This document shows positions 1 to 8,911 of a stretch of DNA of 64,000 bases, piece after piece (the stretch's first letter is position 1; every line of letters starts with the position of its first letter). Origin of the DNA: an uncultured Acetatifactor sp. Its GTDB lineage: Bacteria; Bacillota; Clostridia; Lachnospirales; Lachnospiraceae. The position numbers and the translations under genes are program-made. A model generated the notes under the pieces. The model had not been told where the DNA came from, did not search any database, and was given only the letters and a program-made list of their open reading frames with translations. Where the stretch lies: assembly GCA_910583845.1 (NCBI GenBank), contig CAJUAB010000009.1, forward strand, positions 1-64,000, read 5' to 3'.

Positions 1-390
1 GGAGAGGAGCATCCGGATACAGCCAGGAGTTATAATAATCTGGCGGGTGTGTATAGGAGCCAGGGAGAGTACAGGAAGGCGGAAGAACTATATGAAAAGA
101 GCCTGCGAATAAGGGCAAGGGTGCTGGGGGAGGAGCATCCGGATACAGCCACGAGTTATAATAATCTGGCGGGTATCTATTTGGTACGGAGGGAGTATCA
201 AGCGGCATTATCCTATTATGTTAAGGCATATAGGATTTACACAAATAAATTTGGTAACGCACATCCGCATACAAAGATTATTTATAAAAACCTGGAGAGA
301 GCATACACGGTGTGGAAACCAAACGGCAATTTCAGCCAATGGTTAGAAGAAAAGATGGATCAATGGCAGGCTGAACAGAAAAATCCATAA
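1..390 (+). CDS. tetratricopeptide-repeat protein, 3' end only
   Basis: The reading frame is open from the first base, so this is the C-terminal 129 residues of a larger protein whose start lies outside the window. It shows kinesin-light-chain-type TPRs: the motif EEHPDTA-SYNNLAG occurs twice, exactly 42 residues (126 bp) apart at positions 1 and 127. A third, degenerate unit (GNAHPHTKIIYKNL) follows, then a polar tail. Such TPR arrays form protein-binding superhelices and are often fused to NB-ARC, CHAT or peptidase domains upstream, but nothing here shows which. The two full units are nearly identical at DNA level, which suggests recent repeat expansion. A terminator follows at 400-430. The TPR call is firm; the role is unknown. 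Confidence 0.85.
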   Translation, partial: GEEHPDTARSYNNLAGVYRSQGEYRKAEELYEKSLRIRARVLGEEHPDTATSYNNLAGIYLVRREYQAALSYYVKAYRIYTNKFGNAHPHTKIIYKNLERAYTVWKPNGNFSQWLEEKMDQWQAEQKNP

Positions 391-399
391 AACAGTGCG

Positions 400-430
400 A
401 AAGGCATATGCGTAGAAGCACATGCCTTTT
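400..430. terminator. Rho-independent terminator
   Basis: Stem AAAGGCAT (400-407) pairs with ATGCCTTT (422-429) and runs into T residues. It sits between the convergent TPR gene and the minus-strand lipoprotein gene and could serve both. Confidence 0.7.
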
Positions 431-479
431 CAGATCCATAACAGGTTCATTTCCGCGGAGCTCCTGGCCCTTCAAATGT

Positions 480-2765
480 CTACTTTTGCTCATTCAGATA
501 CAACTGTACCCTGTTCTGTATTGTCTCCGCCACCTGCTGCGCGGTCTTTCTGTCGGACAGGTAAGCAGCGGCCTCCTCCAGGATTATATCTTCAATAAAG
601 CGAGTGTTTTGAGAACGGGGGACCGCCCGGTCCAGGATATCCTTATATTCCGCTGTCCAGGGGGTACCGTCCGGTCTGGTGCTGAGTTCGTAATACATAT
701 TGCTGCCGATAGAATACTGCCAGGGAGATTCCGGTGAATCGGCCATGTAGCATATGCTGGCTTCCAGCAGATCCCTTCTGATGGGATGGGATAATTCTCT
801 CTGCCATTGCTCGTCAAAGAGGGAAACCAGAAACGCGTCAACAGTTTCCCTGTACCTTGCCTGAGCGTTTACCACCAGGAAATAGTCGGCGTTCCAATAG
901 CTTCCGTTCCCGGACTCGGTGGGAAAGCCCACGGGATGGAAGCCTTCCCCCAGACTGGTCAGATCCGCGCTGAACTCCCGGAAGTTTTCCATATGAATCA
1001 GGAGGGCGGCGGCACTGCCATCCCTTACGGCGGTGACATTGCCATTTCCTCCCGTGGCGTTTTGGACTGTCTCCAACGTCTTTATAAACAGGGGGTTGTC
1101 AAAATCGCAGCTGCCCGCGTCCATATCCAGAAAAGGGGAGTTAGGTAAATCCTGTAGAAGCAGCAGCCGCAACGCGTTTATTTTTGCCATATATCTGCTG
1201 CCGGTGATGATTCTGGTAAATTCCGGATGCCCGTCCATCAGGGACAAGGCTTCCTCCAGCGTCCAGCTGTCTTCAGGCCAAAGTTCATCAGAGATAAACA
1301 GCGTATTCACATAAGCCTCCAGGGGAATCCCTGCCTGCTGATCCTCTATCATGCCGCAGGAGAGCGCTCCCTGATAGAGGGAGCTTCGCAGCCCCTGGTC
1401 CAGTACCCCGCCCAGATCAGCCAGAACCCCTTTTTCATGCAGCGTTCTCATGTCCTCCCCGGATACATAGTAGATGTCCGCGCCCTTTCCGGAGGTCAGT
1501 TCCGCCAACACACGGGTACGAAAGGAGGTCAGGTCGCCATCCGGCTGACGCACCTCAAGGGGATGTTCCGGATGCTCCTGTGAAAACAGAATGGCGCCGG
1601 CCGCTATAAAGGAACTGTCCTCCACCAGGCTCACCAGGTGAACCGCGTCCCCTTCTTCCCCGGGTTCATCACTCAGCTTGCAGATCATAGCCTTTTCCCG
1701 GCTCAGATCCATGATCACAGGCATACCGTCATCGCTGATGCCGATGGACATTGCGTACTCATTTCTGCCGATTCCCAATTGTTCATAGTCAAAACAGATT
1801 CCCATATCCCCGGTGCGGAGATTCCATCGGTACAAGCGCCCCTGATGCCCATAATACAGGATGCCGTCCGAAGATATACTTTTGGGACTTCGGATTGGCA
1901 GCTGCTCCGCGAAAACCCTCTCTCCGCCGGTATCGGGGTCGTACATGACCAGTCGCATCGTCTCTTCGGATAAACTGTATTGCTCAAACACGATTTCGCC
2001 CTCCTCCGTCTTCATGGCGTAGGAACAGTGCGTATCGGGTTTATCCCAGGTCAGCTCCGTAAGGGGATTCCCTTCCGGGTCCAGCACCGTAAATTTGTCT
2101 CCGGAAAAACTCTGCACAAAATAACGTCCCGCATAGTCAACCCGGATGCTTAAAACAGATACCCTCCCTTCCAGATGATATCCATTTTGCCGTATGACCG
2201 GATACAGATCAACAGAGCCCAGAAATTCCCCTTCAAAGGAAAAACGCATGGCCAGATATGCCAGGGTTTCATTTTCCTGAACAATTTGAGCAAACAGCAC
2301 ATATTCCTGAGAATCCCGGATGTCAAAAGAGGAGACGGACAGCTCCGCGTCTTTGTATTCCTCCATCTCTGGCAGCTCGACACGCTGATGCCATATTTCG
2401 CCGGTGGCATCCTCGTAACCGCTGAGGTAACAGAGCCATGGCAGGGACGAGTCCGCGCCAGTCCGGAATTGATCCAGCCCATAGAAATCTGCTCCCAGAA
2501 AGCGGTATTGATGGGAACTGGCATCGTATTCCAGATCAGGCTGGTACTCCAATCCGCTGATATATTTCCCCACATAAAGCGATTCCCCGGAGGACTGGCC
2601 CTCACCGTGCCGCCAGTCCTCTGTTTTCCAGTTGTAATCTCCGCGGTCCGGCTCTGCCAGGGGCGAACCGGAGGGATCAGGGGGATGGTCCTGTCCCCAC
2701 CGGCCACAGGCTGTCAGGCAGAGCATAAGGCATATGAGAAGGATTCGTATTCTTATATTGGGCAT
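480..2765 (-). CDS. lipoprotein with extracellular solute-binding-like C-terminal domain
   Basis: 761 residues. The N-terminus is a lipoprotein signal (hydrophobic stretch ending LTACG, lipidated Cys20), so the protein should be anchored outside the membrane. Residues of roughly 60-370 are beta-rich with Trp/Tyr-Gly turns, propeller-like. From about residue 385 it resembles ABC solute-binding proteins: an ADIYYVSGEDM segment, a VLADLGGVLDQ segment and a YWNADYFLVVNAQA segment. The start at 2765 has AGAGGAAA just upstream. No permease is adjacent, so it is either an orphan binding protein or a surface sensor. The gene immediately upstream on the same strand (2812-4134) is a truncated paralogue, closely similar over the last 400 residues. 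The substrate is unknown. Confidence 0.75.
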   Translation of the reverse strand: MPNIRIRILLICLMLCLTACGRWGQDHPPDPSGSPLAEPDRGDYNWKTEDWRHGEGQSSGESLYVGKYISGLEYQPDLEYDASSHQYRFLGADFYGLDQFRTGADSSLPWLCYLSGYEDATGEIWHQRVELPEMEEYKDAELSVSSFDIRDSQEYVLFAQIVQENETLAYLAMRFSFEGEFLGSVDLYPVIRQNGYHLEGRVSVLSIRVDYAGRYFVQSFSGDKFTVLDPEGNPLTELTWDKPDTHCSYAMKTEEGEIVFEQYSLSEETMRLVMYDPDTGGERVFAEQLPIRSPKSISSDGILYYGHQGRLYRWNLRTGDMGICFDYEQLGIGRNEYAMSIGISDDGMPVIMDLSREKAMICKLSDEPGEEGDAVHLVSLVEDSSFIAAGAILFSQEHPEHPLEVRQPDGDLTSFRTRVLAELTSGKGADIYYVSGEDMRTLHEKGVLADLGGVLDQGLRSSLYQGALSCGMIEDQQAGIPLEAYVNTLFISDELWPEDSWTLEEALSLMDGHPEFTRIITGSRYMAKINALRLLLLQDLPNSPFLDMDAGSCDFDNPLFIKTLETVQNATGGNGNVTAVRDGSAAALLIHMENFREFSADLTSLGEGFHPVGFPTESGNGSYWNADYFLVVNAQARYRETVDAFLVSLFDEQWQRELSHPIRRDLLEASICYMADSPESPWQYSIGSNMYYELSTRPDGTPWTAEYKDILDRAVPRSQNTRFIEDIILEEAAAYLSDRKTAQQVAETIQNRVQLYLNEQK

Positions 2766-2811
2766 ATTTTTCCTCTGTACATCTGTTTATGTACACTTTC
2801 TGACGAACTGA

Positions 2812-4134
2812 TCACTGCCGTTCGTCCAGATACAGCTGCACTCTGTTCTGTATTGTCTCCGCCACCTGCTCCGGGGTTTTGACGCCGGACAGGCAGCCGC
2901 CGGCCTCTTCCAGTATGATCTGCTCTATATACCAGGTATTCTGGGGACGGGGCACGGCCCTGCCAAGGATATCCTTATATTCCTCCGTCCAGGGGGAACC
3001 GTCCGGCTTTGTGGTCAGGGGAGTGTAGCTGCCGCCGCCCATACTGTATGACCATGGACTGATGAGGTGATCCTCGAAATACTGGACCCGCATGTCAACC
3101 AGGTCGTTCCGGACCGGGCGCGGCAATTCCCTCTGCCGTTCCCGGCTAAAGAGGGAGGCCAGATAAGCGTCGATGAAATCCCGGTGCTGCGCCTGGGCGT
3201 TTACCACCAGGAAGTAATCCGCGTTCCAGTAACTGCCGCTCCCGGTTCCGGTGGGGAAGCCCACAGGGTGATAGCCTTCTCCCAGATCGGACAGCTCTGC
3301 GCTGAAGTCCGGAAAGCTCTCCATATTGACCAGAAAAGCGGCGGCTTTTCCGCTCCGGACCAGCTCCGCGCCCTTGTCCGTGCCGTTGGCAGTCCGCCCT
3401 GCCGTTTCCAGCGCTTTCACAAACAGAGGATTGTCAAAATCACAGACGCCCGCGTCCATATCCAGAAAAGGGGAATTGGGCAGGTCCTGTAAGAGCAGCA
3501 GCCGCAGCGCCTGAGTTTTGGCCGTGTAGGCGCTGCCGGTCATGATCTGCTCCAGCTCCGGGTGGGTATCCATCAGCGTAAGGGCGTCCTCCAGCGTCCA
3601 GCCCTCCCCGCTCCAAAGCTCATCGGAGATGAGCAGCGTGGTCACATAAGCCTGTGGGGCCAGTCCTGCCTGCACACCGTCTATTACGCCGCAGGAGAGC
3701 GCGCCTTCAAAGAGGGATTTCCGGAGGTCTTCATCCAATACGCCGCTCAAATCCGCCAGCACACCCTTCTCATACAGCGTCCGCATATCCTCGCCGGACA
3801 CATAGTAGAGTTCCCCGCCCTTTCCCGCAGTCAGTTCCGCCATGGCCCGGCTGCGGAAGGCTTCCAGATTCCCCTCCGGCTGCTCCACCAGAATGGGATG
3901 CGCACCCTGCTCCTGTGAGAACAGGATGGCGCTGGAGGAGAGAAATGAACTGTCTTTTACCAGACTGATCAGGCGGATGGGTTCGCCTTCCTGGCCCGGC
4001 TCCGATGCCAGCTTACAGATGAGCGCCCTGCCCCTGCTGTGGTCCAGGAGCAGCGGGATACCGTTGGCATCGATGCCGATACCCTGTCCGCGAGTGACCA
4101 GCCTCTGTTTCCAGAAAGCGAGTTTTGCAATCAA
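2812..4134 (-). pseudogene. 5'-truncated paralogue of the adjacent solute-binding-like lipoprotein
   Basis: The frame gives 440 residues from a TTG. Residues from about 17 onward align with the C-terminal 400 or so of the neighbour at 480-2765, with the same GEDMRTL-EKGVLADL, YWNADYFLVVNAQA and VAETIQNRVQLYL blocks. About 340 residues are missing, including the whole lipoprotein signal and propeller-like region. The first ~16 residues have no counterpart; they are encoded by a 31-bp element (4102-4132) that recurs at 14218-14248. Without a signal peptide the product could not be exported. It looks like a duplicated gene whose 5' half was lost by recombination at the repeat. A weak AGGTGA precedes the TTG, so some translation cannot be excluded. 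Confidence 0.7.
4102..4132 (-). repeat. 31-bp dispersed repeat, copy 1
   Basis: On the minus strand this reads GATTGCAAAAC, then TCGC, then TTTCTGGAAACAGAGG. It matches 14218-14248 (plus strand) at 29 of 31 positions, the only difference being TCGC versus GCTC. It lies exactly at the truncated 5' edge of the pseudogene. Confidence 0.7.
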
Positions 4135-4484
4135 TCACCTGAATGATGACATTAATAACGGGAAGGAAAAAATCAGGGTATTTTTTCCAGTATACCATAA
4201 TGAATAAATGACGTAAATATTGAATTTGCATTCATATATGATAAATAAACAATGCTTTGCTTGCTGAATTTATTTCCGTCCCCCTTTCAATACTGCGGAT
4301 TTACTTTGGCAAATGATCACATAATTCCCTGCATCTATCTTCTTTCGGCATTTTCTCCTATGTGTATCTCTTTTTTGTTGTTTTTCTATTGTTGGCCATG
4401 TTTTGGAAGTTATATTTGCAGGGAGAGCTCATGATGGCAAAATGCTTATCTTCTGATGACTGTTCCAGCATCCGTGACGAATTA

Positions 4485-4652
4485 GCGCGTGTTTGAAAAA
4501 TGCTTTCCGTCAGATCTGCGTTACAGTTTGTGGGAGATTTGTGCCAAAGACAGACGTATAGTGGGCTATGTAACCTGAATTTGGCGCAAATATCACGTAA
4601 AGGCTGGATGCGGTTTACCGCGGCAGGAGCGGGAATGATTTTTCAAACGCGC
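4485..4652. repeat. inverted repeat of GCGTGTTTGAAAAA-type motif
   Basis: The left arm at 4485-4501 reads GCGCGTGTTTGAAAAAT. The right arm at 4638-4652 is its reverse complement except for two missing bases. The same core recurs in reverse at 35189-35204, next to a terminator. Confidence 0.55.
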
Positions 4653-4843
4653 TCCTGCGCTTTGAACAACCGAAGACCGGACTTCGAGTATGCATGGGGC
4701 ATACCGGCGCAGGCAAGATTCCGACGGCGATGAAGGCACATTAACTGGAAATTCTGAGGACGCAATGGTGTGTGCCAGAGGGGCCGACAGTTTCAGTTTA
4801 TGGACAACTGGAACGCTGGAAAGATGGTGATTTATATAAGGGC

Positions 4844-5094
4844 CAGGGTATATACAAAAAAATGTTCCTCTAATACCCTGCGCGAGCATGTTAGAGTCCC
4901 CCAAATAGGTATTTTCCCGCATAACAGGGTATATACGGAAAAAATGATCTTTCAGATCCACTTTTTTGCAATAAGCGGGGTACAGACAGAAGATTTTTCT
5001 GCATATACCCTGTTTCCCTTTCAAAACAGGGAAAGAGGGAGGATATTGCGGATAAGCGGGGTACTGCGGAACAATTATTTTCTATATACCCCGC
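4844..5094. repeat. array of three palindromic GGGTA-TACCC units
   Basis: Unit 1 pairs CAGGGTAT (4844-4851) with ATACCCTG (4873-4880). Unit 2 pairs CAGGGTATAT (4925-4934) with ATATACCCTG (5003-5012). Unit 3 pairs GCGGGGTA (5056-5063) with TACCCCGC (5087-5094). A direct repeat ATAAGCGGGGTAC lies at 4971-4983 and 5051-5063. Its role is unknown; it could be a dispersed element or binding sites upstream of lacL. Confidence 0.55.
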
Positions 5095-5288
5095 GGCTTC
5101 CGGAATTGTGGTCCAATTCCGCTGCCCCGCGCAAGGTTGTGCCTCGAATTCAGAAATCCCCCGCAAATTGTGAGGTACATCTGACAGAAAGCATTTTTCA
5201 GCCATGTTTTGGTCCGAAAATAAATGACAATCAGTCCCAAAGGTGGTAAGATGGATATTGCCAATAAAATATAGGAGGAGGCAAGCGG

Positions 5289-7712
5289 ATGGAAGCAGAT
5301 ATCAGATGGTTGGATGACCCCCGCGTGTTCCGGGTGGGGCAGGTTCCGGCTCACAGCGATCATGCGTATTATGCGGACAGGGAGAGCATGACGGCGGGGA
5401 ACTGCACCCTGCGGCAGTGTCTGGACGGGGAGTGGCAGTTTTGTTTTTCCGTAAACGCGGGCAGCAGGCCCAAGGAGTTTTACAGGGAGGACTTTGACCG
5501 GGAGAACTGGGATCATATTTCCGTGCCCATGCATATTGAGATGGCGGGATATGACAAAATTCATTATATCAATGTTATGTATCCCTGGGAGGGGAAAATG
5601 TTCCGTCGGCCTGCCTGTACCATTGAGGGTACCTGGCGTCCCGGGGAGGATGCCTCCGGCAGAGAGGGAACCGCATCCGGCAGCGAGGAGGACACCGCCT
5701 ACAGAGAGGGAACCGCATCCGGTAGCGGGGAGGACACCGCCTACAGAGAGGGAACCGCATCCGGTAGCAGAGAAGAAACCGCCACCGTCGGCGGAGAGAA
5801 CGCCACCGGCAGGGAAGAAACCGCCACCGTCGGCGGAAAGGACGCCACCGGCAGGGAAGAAACCGCCACCGTCGGCAGAGAAGAAACCGCCACCGTCGGC
5901 GGAGAGGACGCCACCGGCAGGGAAGAAACCGCCTCCCCCGGCGGGGCAGAGAACAGCGCGGCCCGCGCCGGGCAGGCCGCCTGGGCAGGGGACGGGAGCT
6001 TCAGCCAGGCATCCTATAATCCCGTGGGCTCCTATGTGAAGGTGTTTGATCTGGACCCGGCGCTGCGGGGCAAGCAGGTGCGGGTCTGCTTTGAGGGCGT
6101 GGAGCAGGCGATGTATCTGTGGCTCAACGGACATTTCATCGGCTATGCGGAGGACAGCTTCACTCCCTCCGAATTTCTTTTGACCCCCTATATCCGGGAA
6201 CAGGGCAATGTGCTGGCGGTGGAGGTACATAAGCGTAGCACGGCCAGCTATCTGGAAGACCAGGATTTCTTCCGCTTCTTTGGTATATTCAGGAGCGTAT
6301 ATCTGTATGCGCAGCCCGCGCTGCACGTGGAGGACATGTGGGCCAGGCCCAGGCTGTTGCAGGACAACGTCACCGGCAGCCTGGAACTGGATCTTAAATT
6401 GAGCGCCTGGGGCCAGGCGGCCAGGACACTCTGCGGAGAGAATGCCGGCGCTTTGTGGGTGGGCAGAGATACGGACAGCGCTTTGCCGTCCCGGGAGGAG
6501 ACGGTCCATCCTAAAGAGGGGGAAAGCTCTGTAGTACGCGGCGGGGCGCAGAGTGCCGGGGATTTCCATGCCCACATGAATGAGAGGGAAGATATCCCGG
6601 ACTGCCCCTATAAAGTGGAGATTACTCTGCATGACGCGGAGGGAGGGCTCTGCTGGTCCACACGGCTTCCCGCGGCCCGCAGCGTCCATATAGAGCCGCA
6701 AGGCACAGGGGCCGTGACGGCCTGGGACCACCGCAGGCCATACCTGTACCGCCTGCTGATCACGCTGCTGGACCCCCAGGGGGAGGTGCTGGAACTGGTG
6801 CCCTATGACATAGGTTTCCGGCGGATTGAGATTGTGGACAAAGTTATACTTCTGAACGGAAAGCGACTGATTTTCAACGGTGTGAACCGTCACGAGTGGA
6901 GCGCCCGGGGCGGAAGAGTCATCTCCGTGGAGGACATGGAACAGGATATCCGCATTTTTGAGGAAAATAACATCAACGCTGTCCGCACCTGCCATTACCC
7001 GGATCAGATTCCCTGGTATTATCTGTGCGACAGCCATGGTGTCTACATGATTTCCGAAACCAACCTGGAGACGCACGGCTCCTGGCAGAAGCCGGGAGGA
7101 GATGAGACCTCCTGGAATGTGCCCGGCAGTTTCCCCCAGTGGCGGGAAGTGGTGCTGGACCGGGCCAGAACCCATTTTGAAACCTTCAAAAACCACCCGG
7201 CCATTCTGATGTGGTCTCTGGGCAACGAATCCTACGCGGGAGAGAATATTGCCGCGATGCATACCCTGTTCAAGGACAGGGACCCGGACCGTCTGGTGCA
7301 TTATGAAGGGGTGGTCCACGCCCGGGAATATGAGGACCGGGTTTCAGATGTGGAGAGCCAGATGTACGCCAGACCGGAGGACATCGCCGCGTATCTGTCG
7401 GATCACCCGAAGAAGCCCTTTATCCTCTGTGAGTATATGCATGACATGGGCAACTCCATGGGAGGCATGAAATCCTATATGGATCTGCTGGACCGGTTTG
7501 AGATGTACCATGGCGGCTTTATCTGGGACTATATGGATCAGGCCATAGAAGTGCAGGACGCTGTGAGCGGCAGAAAGGTGCTGCGCTATGGCGGCGATTT
7601 TGACGACAGGCCTTCGGACTATGAATTTTCGGGCAATGGTATCCTGTTTGCGGACAGGACGCCCAAACCGGCATTGCAGGAAGTAAGGTATTATTACGGA
7701 AAGTATTGCTAA
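5289..7712 (+). CDS. lacL: beta-galactosidase large subunit (GH2, LacL-type) with repeat insertion
   Basis: Hydrolyses terminal beta-galactosides in the cytoplasm; there is no signal peptide. Order: sugar-binding jelly-roll (about 35-330), immunoglobulin-like domain (330-510), TIM barrel (510-800). The GH2 acid/base is Glu647 in SLGNES and the nucleophile Glu715 in ILCEYMHDMGN. The domain-5 part is encoded by the next gene, as in two-subunit LacLM enzymes. At 807 residues it is well above the roughly 630 I expect for LacL. The excess lies in a low-complexity Glu/Thr/Gly/Ser insertion (about residues 118-238, built on a 14-residue period) within the N-terminal domain, and in a second long loop (about 385-440). 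The ATG has AGGAGGAGG 7-16 bases upstream. Beta-galactosidase is a confident call; whether the insert disturbs activity is unknown. Confidence 0.92.
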   Translation: MEADIRWLDDPRVFRVGQVPAHSDHAYYADRESMTAGNCTLRQCLDGEWQFCFSVNAGSRPKEFYREDFDRENWDHISVPMHIEMAGYDKIHYINVMYPWEGKMFRRPACTIEGTWRPGEDASGREGTASGSEEDTAYREGTASGSGEDTAYREGTASGSREETATVGGENATGREETATVGGKDATGREETATVGREETATVGGEDATGREETASPGGAENSAARAGQAAWAGDGSFSQASYNPVGSYVKVFDLDPALRGKQVRVCFEGVEQAMYLWLNGHFIGYAEDSFTPSEFLLTPYIREQGNVLAVEVHKRSTASYLEDQDFFRFFGIFRSVYLYAQPALHVEDMWARPRLLQDNVTGSLELDLKLSAWGQAARTLCGENAGALWVGRDTDSALPSREETVHPKEGESSVVRGGAQSAGDFHAHMNEREDIPDCPYKVEITLHDAEGGLCWSTRLPAARSVHIEPQGTGAVTAWDHRRPYLYRLLITLLDPQGEVLELVPYDIGFRRIEIVDKVILLNGKRLIFNGVNRHEWSARGGRVISVEDMEQDIRIFEENNINAVRTCHYPDQIPWYYLCDSHGVYMISETNLETHGSWQKPGGDETSWNVPGSFPQWREVVLDRARTHFETFKNHPAILMWSLGNESYAGENIAAMHTLFKDRDPDRLVHYEGVVHAREYEDRVSDVESQMYARPEDIAAYLSDHPKKPFILCEYMHDMGNSMGGMKSYMDLLDRFEMYHGGFIWDYMDQAIEVQDAVSGRKVLRYGGDFDDRPSDYEFSGNGILFADRTPKPALQEVRYYYGKYC
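5661..5985 (+). repeat. 42-bp in-frame tandem repeats inside lacL
   Basis: Two related families of 42-bp units occur. AGAGAGGGAACCGCATCCGG-type units begin at 5661, 5703 and 5745; GGCAGGGAAGAAACCGCCACC-type units fill about 5770-5985. Every unit is 14 codons, so length variation keeps the reading frame. Confidence 0.85.
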
Positions 7713-7748
7713 AACAGTTGTCCGGAGATCGGGCAGGGGGTATTTTGG

Positions 7749-8711
7749 ATGAAAATAATCTATGGAGATTGCAGCCTGGGGCTGCGCGGAGACAATTTTT
7801 CCTATATATTCAACTATAGTGTCAAGGGTTTGGAATCTTTTGTAAAAAATGGCCGTGAGTGGATGTACCGGGGACCGGTGCCCACTTTCTGGCGGGCTCT
7901 CACGGATAATGACCGGGGCAACGGTCTTCATCTGCGCAGCGGCATGTGGCTGGCAGCGGATCAGTTCATCCGGTACAGAGAGTCACAGGTGCTGGTGGAC
8001 GGCCGGGACAGATGCCAGCCGGACCCCGGAGGGAACAACCGTTATACGGGGGAGGAGACCGGCTCGGCAGTGGAAGTCCGTTATATATATGAGACCATTA
8101 CCGCGCCCGCGGCCACGGTGGAAGTAAGTTATCAGGTGGATGCCCGGGGGAGCATTCTGGTGACGGCGCATTACTGCGGTAAAGAGGGCCTGCCGGAGCT
8201 TCCGGTGTTCGGCATGCGTTTTATACTGCCCACCCTGGCTCCGGGATTTACCTATGAGGGCCTGTCCGGCGAGACCTATCCCGACCGTATGGCCGGAGGC
8301 GTCCCGGGAGTGTACGAGGTGGAAGGCCTGCCGGTGACTCCCTATCTGGTGCCCCAGGACTGCGGTGTACACATGGAGAGCAAATGGGTGCGCATCCGCC
8401 CGGGCGCTGCCGCGGACAATGTGACAAAGGGCCCCCTGGCGCTGGGGGCCCGGACATGCTCCGAGGAGGAGGACTGTCTGGAAATCCGGATGGCGGATGC
8501 CCCCTTTGCCTTTTCCTGTCTGCCTTACACGGCCCAGGAACTGGAGAACGCCACCCACCAGGAGGAGCTGCCCGGTGCCAGACGCACCGTACTCTGTGTG
8601 CTGGGCGCGGTGCGGGGCGTAGGAGGCATGGACAGCTGGGGGGCCGAGCCGGAACCCGCTTACCGCATAGACGCGGCAAAGGATATCCGCTACAGCTTCC
8701 GGATCGGATGA
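7749..8711 (+). CDS. lacM: beta-galactosidase small subunit (LacM-type, domain 5)
   Basis: 320 residues matching the C-terminal beta-sandwich of GH2 beta-galactosidases. The segment GPVPTFWRALTDNDRGNG is the characteristic start of this domain and helps build the active site in full-length LacZ. It should pair with the 807-residue subunit encoded 36 bp upstream. The gap contains a proper ribosome site (AGGGGG about 9 bases before the ATG) and the upstream gene ends cleanly, so this is a two-gene enzyme and not a frameshift. A strong hairpin terminator follows at 8728-8763. Confidence 0.9.
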   Translation: MKIIYGDCSLGLRGDNFSYIFNYSVKGLESFVKNGREWMYRGPVPTFWRALTDNDRGNGLHLRSGMWLAADQFIRYRESQVLVDGRDRCQPDPGGNNRYTGEETGSAVEVRYIYETITAPAATVEVSYQVDARGSILVTAHYCGKEGLPELPVFGMRFILPTLAPGFTYEGLSGETYPDRMAGGVPGVYEVEGLPVTPYLVPQDCGVHMESKWVRIRPGAAADNVTKGPLALGARTCSEEEDCLEIRMADAPFAFSCLPYTAQELENATHQEELPGARRTVLCVLGAVRGVGGMDSWGAEPEPAYRIDAAKDIRYSFRIG

Positions 8712-8727
8712 ATCAGAATTCCTTTCA

Positions 8728-8763
8728 GAGAAACGGCGATGCCTTCGGGCTATGCCGTTTCTC
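8728..8763 (+). terminator. terminator after lacLM
   Basis: GAGAAACGGC (8728-8737) pairs with GCCGTTTCTC (8754-8763), and an inner GCC-TTCG-GGC tetraloop stacks on top. A loose pyrimidine/T tract follows. Confidence 0.8.
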
Positions 8764-8815
8764 CCTTTATTTCTCAAAAGGATTAGGCGTTTGCGAATCG
8801 ACTCATCAAAAGTAT

Positions 8816-8844
8816 TTGCCAGATTGTCAATTAGATGGTATACT
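8816..8844 (+). promoter_or_regulatory. sigma-A promoter for the amino-acid ABC operon
   Basis: TTGCCA (8816-8821), 17-bp spacer, TATACT (8839-8844). The transcript would have about a 130-nt leader that contains a hairpin (8912-8946) before the permease gene. Confidence 0.75.
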
Positions 8845-8911
8845 TCATTAAGTTAAAAGGTGCCGCCTGGGGGGAGAGTCATGCCTCTTTCCGCGCGGTG
8901 CAGGCTGTCCT

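Larger units (their letters stand above)
4135..5288. other. 1.15-kb non-coding stretch with nested inverted repeats
   Basis: I see no convincing gene. 4135-4450 is AT-rich; a 60-codon plus-strand frame there lacks a ribosome site and family features. 4485-4658 carries a GCGTGTTTGAAAAA-type inverted repeat and a GC-rich hairpin (GCAGGAGCG at 4623-4631 with CGCTCCTGC at 4650-4658). 4844-5094 contains three palindrome pairs based on CAGGGTAT or GCGGGGTA. The last 80 bp should carry the promoter of the beta-galactosidase genes, but I find no strong -35/-10 match. Confidence 0.5.

Noticed and set aside
4252..4434. 60-codon plus-strand frame rich in Phe, Leu and Cys
   Set aside because: AT-rich sequence gives hydrophobic codons by chance; there is no ribosome site before the ATG.
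5661..5985. Regular repeats that could suggest a CRISPR array
   Set aside because: The units are contiguous, coding and 42 bp without unique spacers; they are a tandem coding repeat.
5082..7319. 745-codon open frame on the minus strand opposite lacL
   Set aside because: It mirrors the GC-rich lacL gene, has no family features, and its Gly/Ala/Pro-rich repeats are the complement of the lacL repeat array.
7712..7749. Possible frameshift splitting a single lacZ
   Set aside because: The gap has a ribosome site and an ATG, and the split falls at the known LacL/LacM boundary, so two subunits are the simpler reading.
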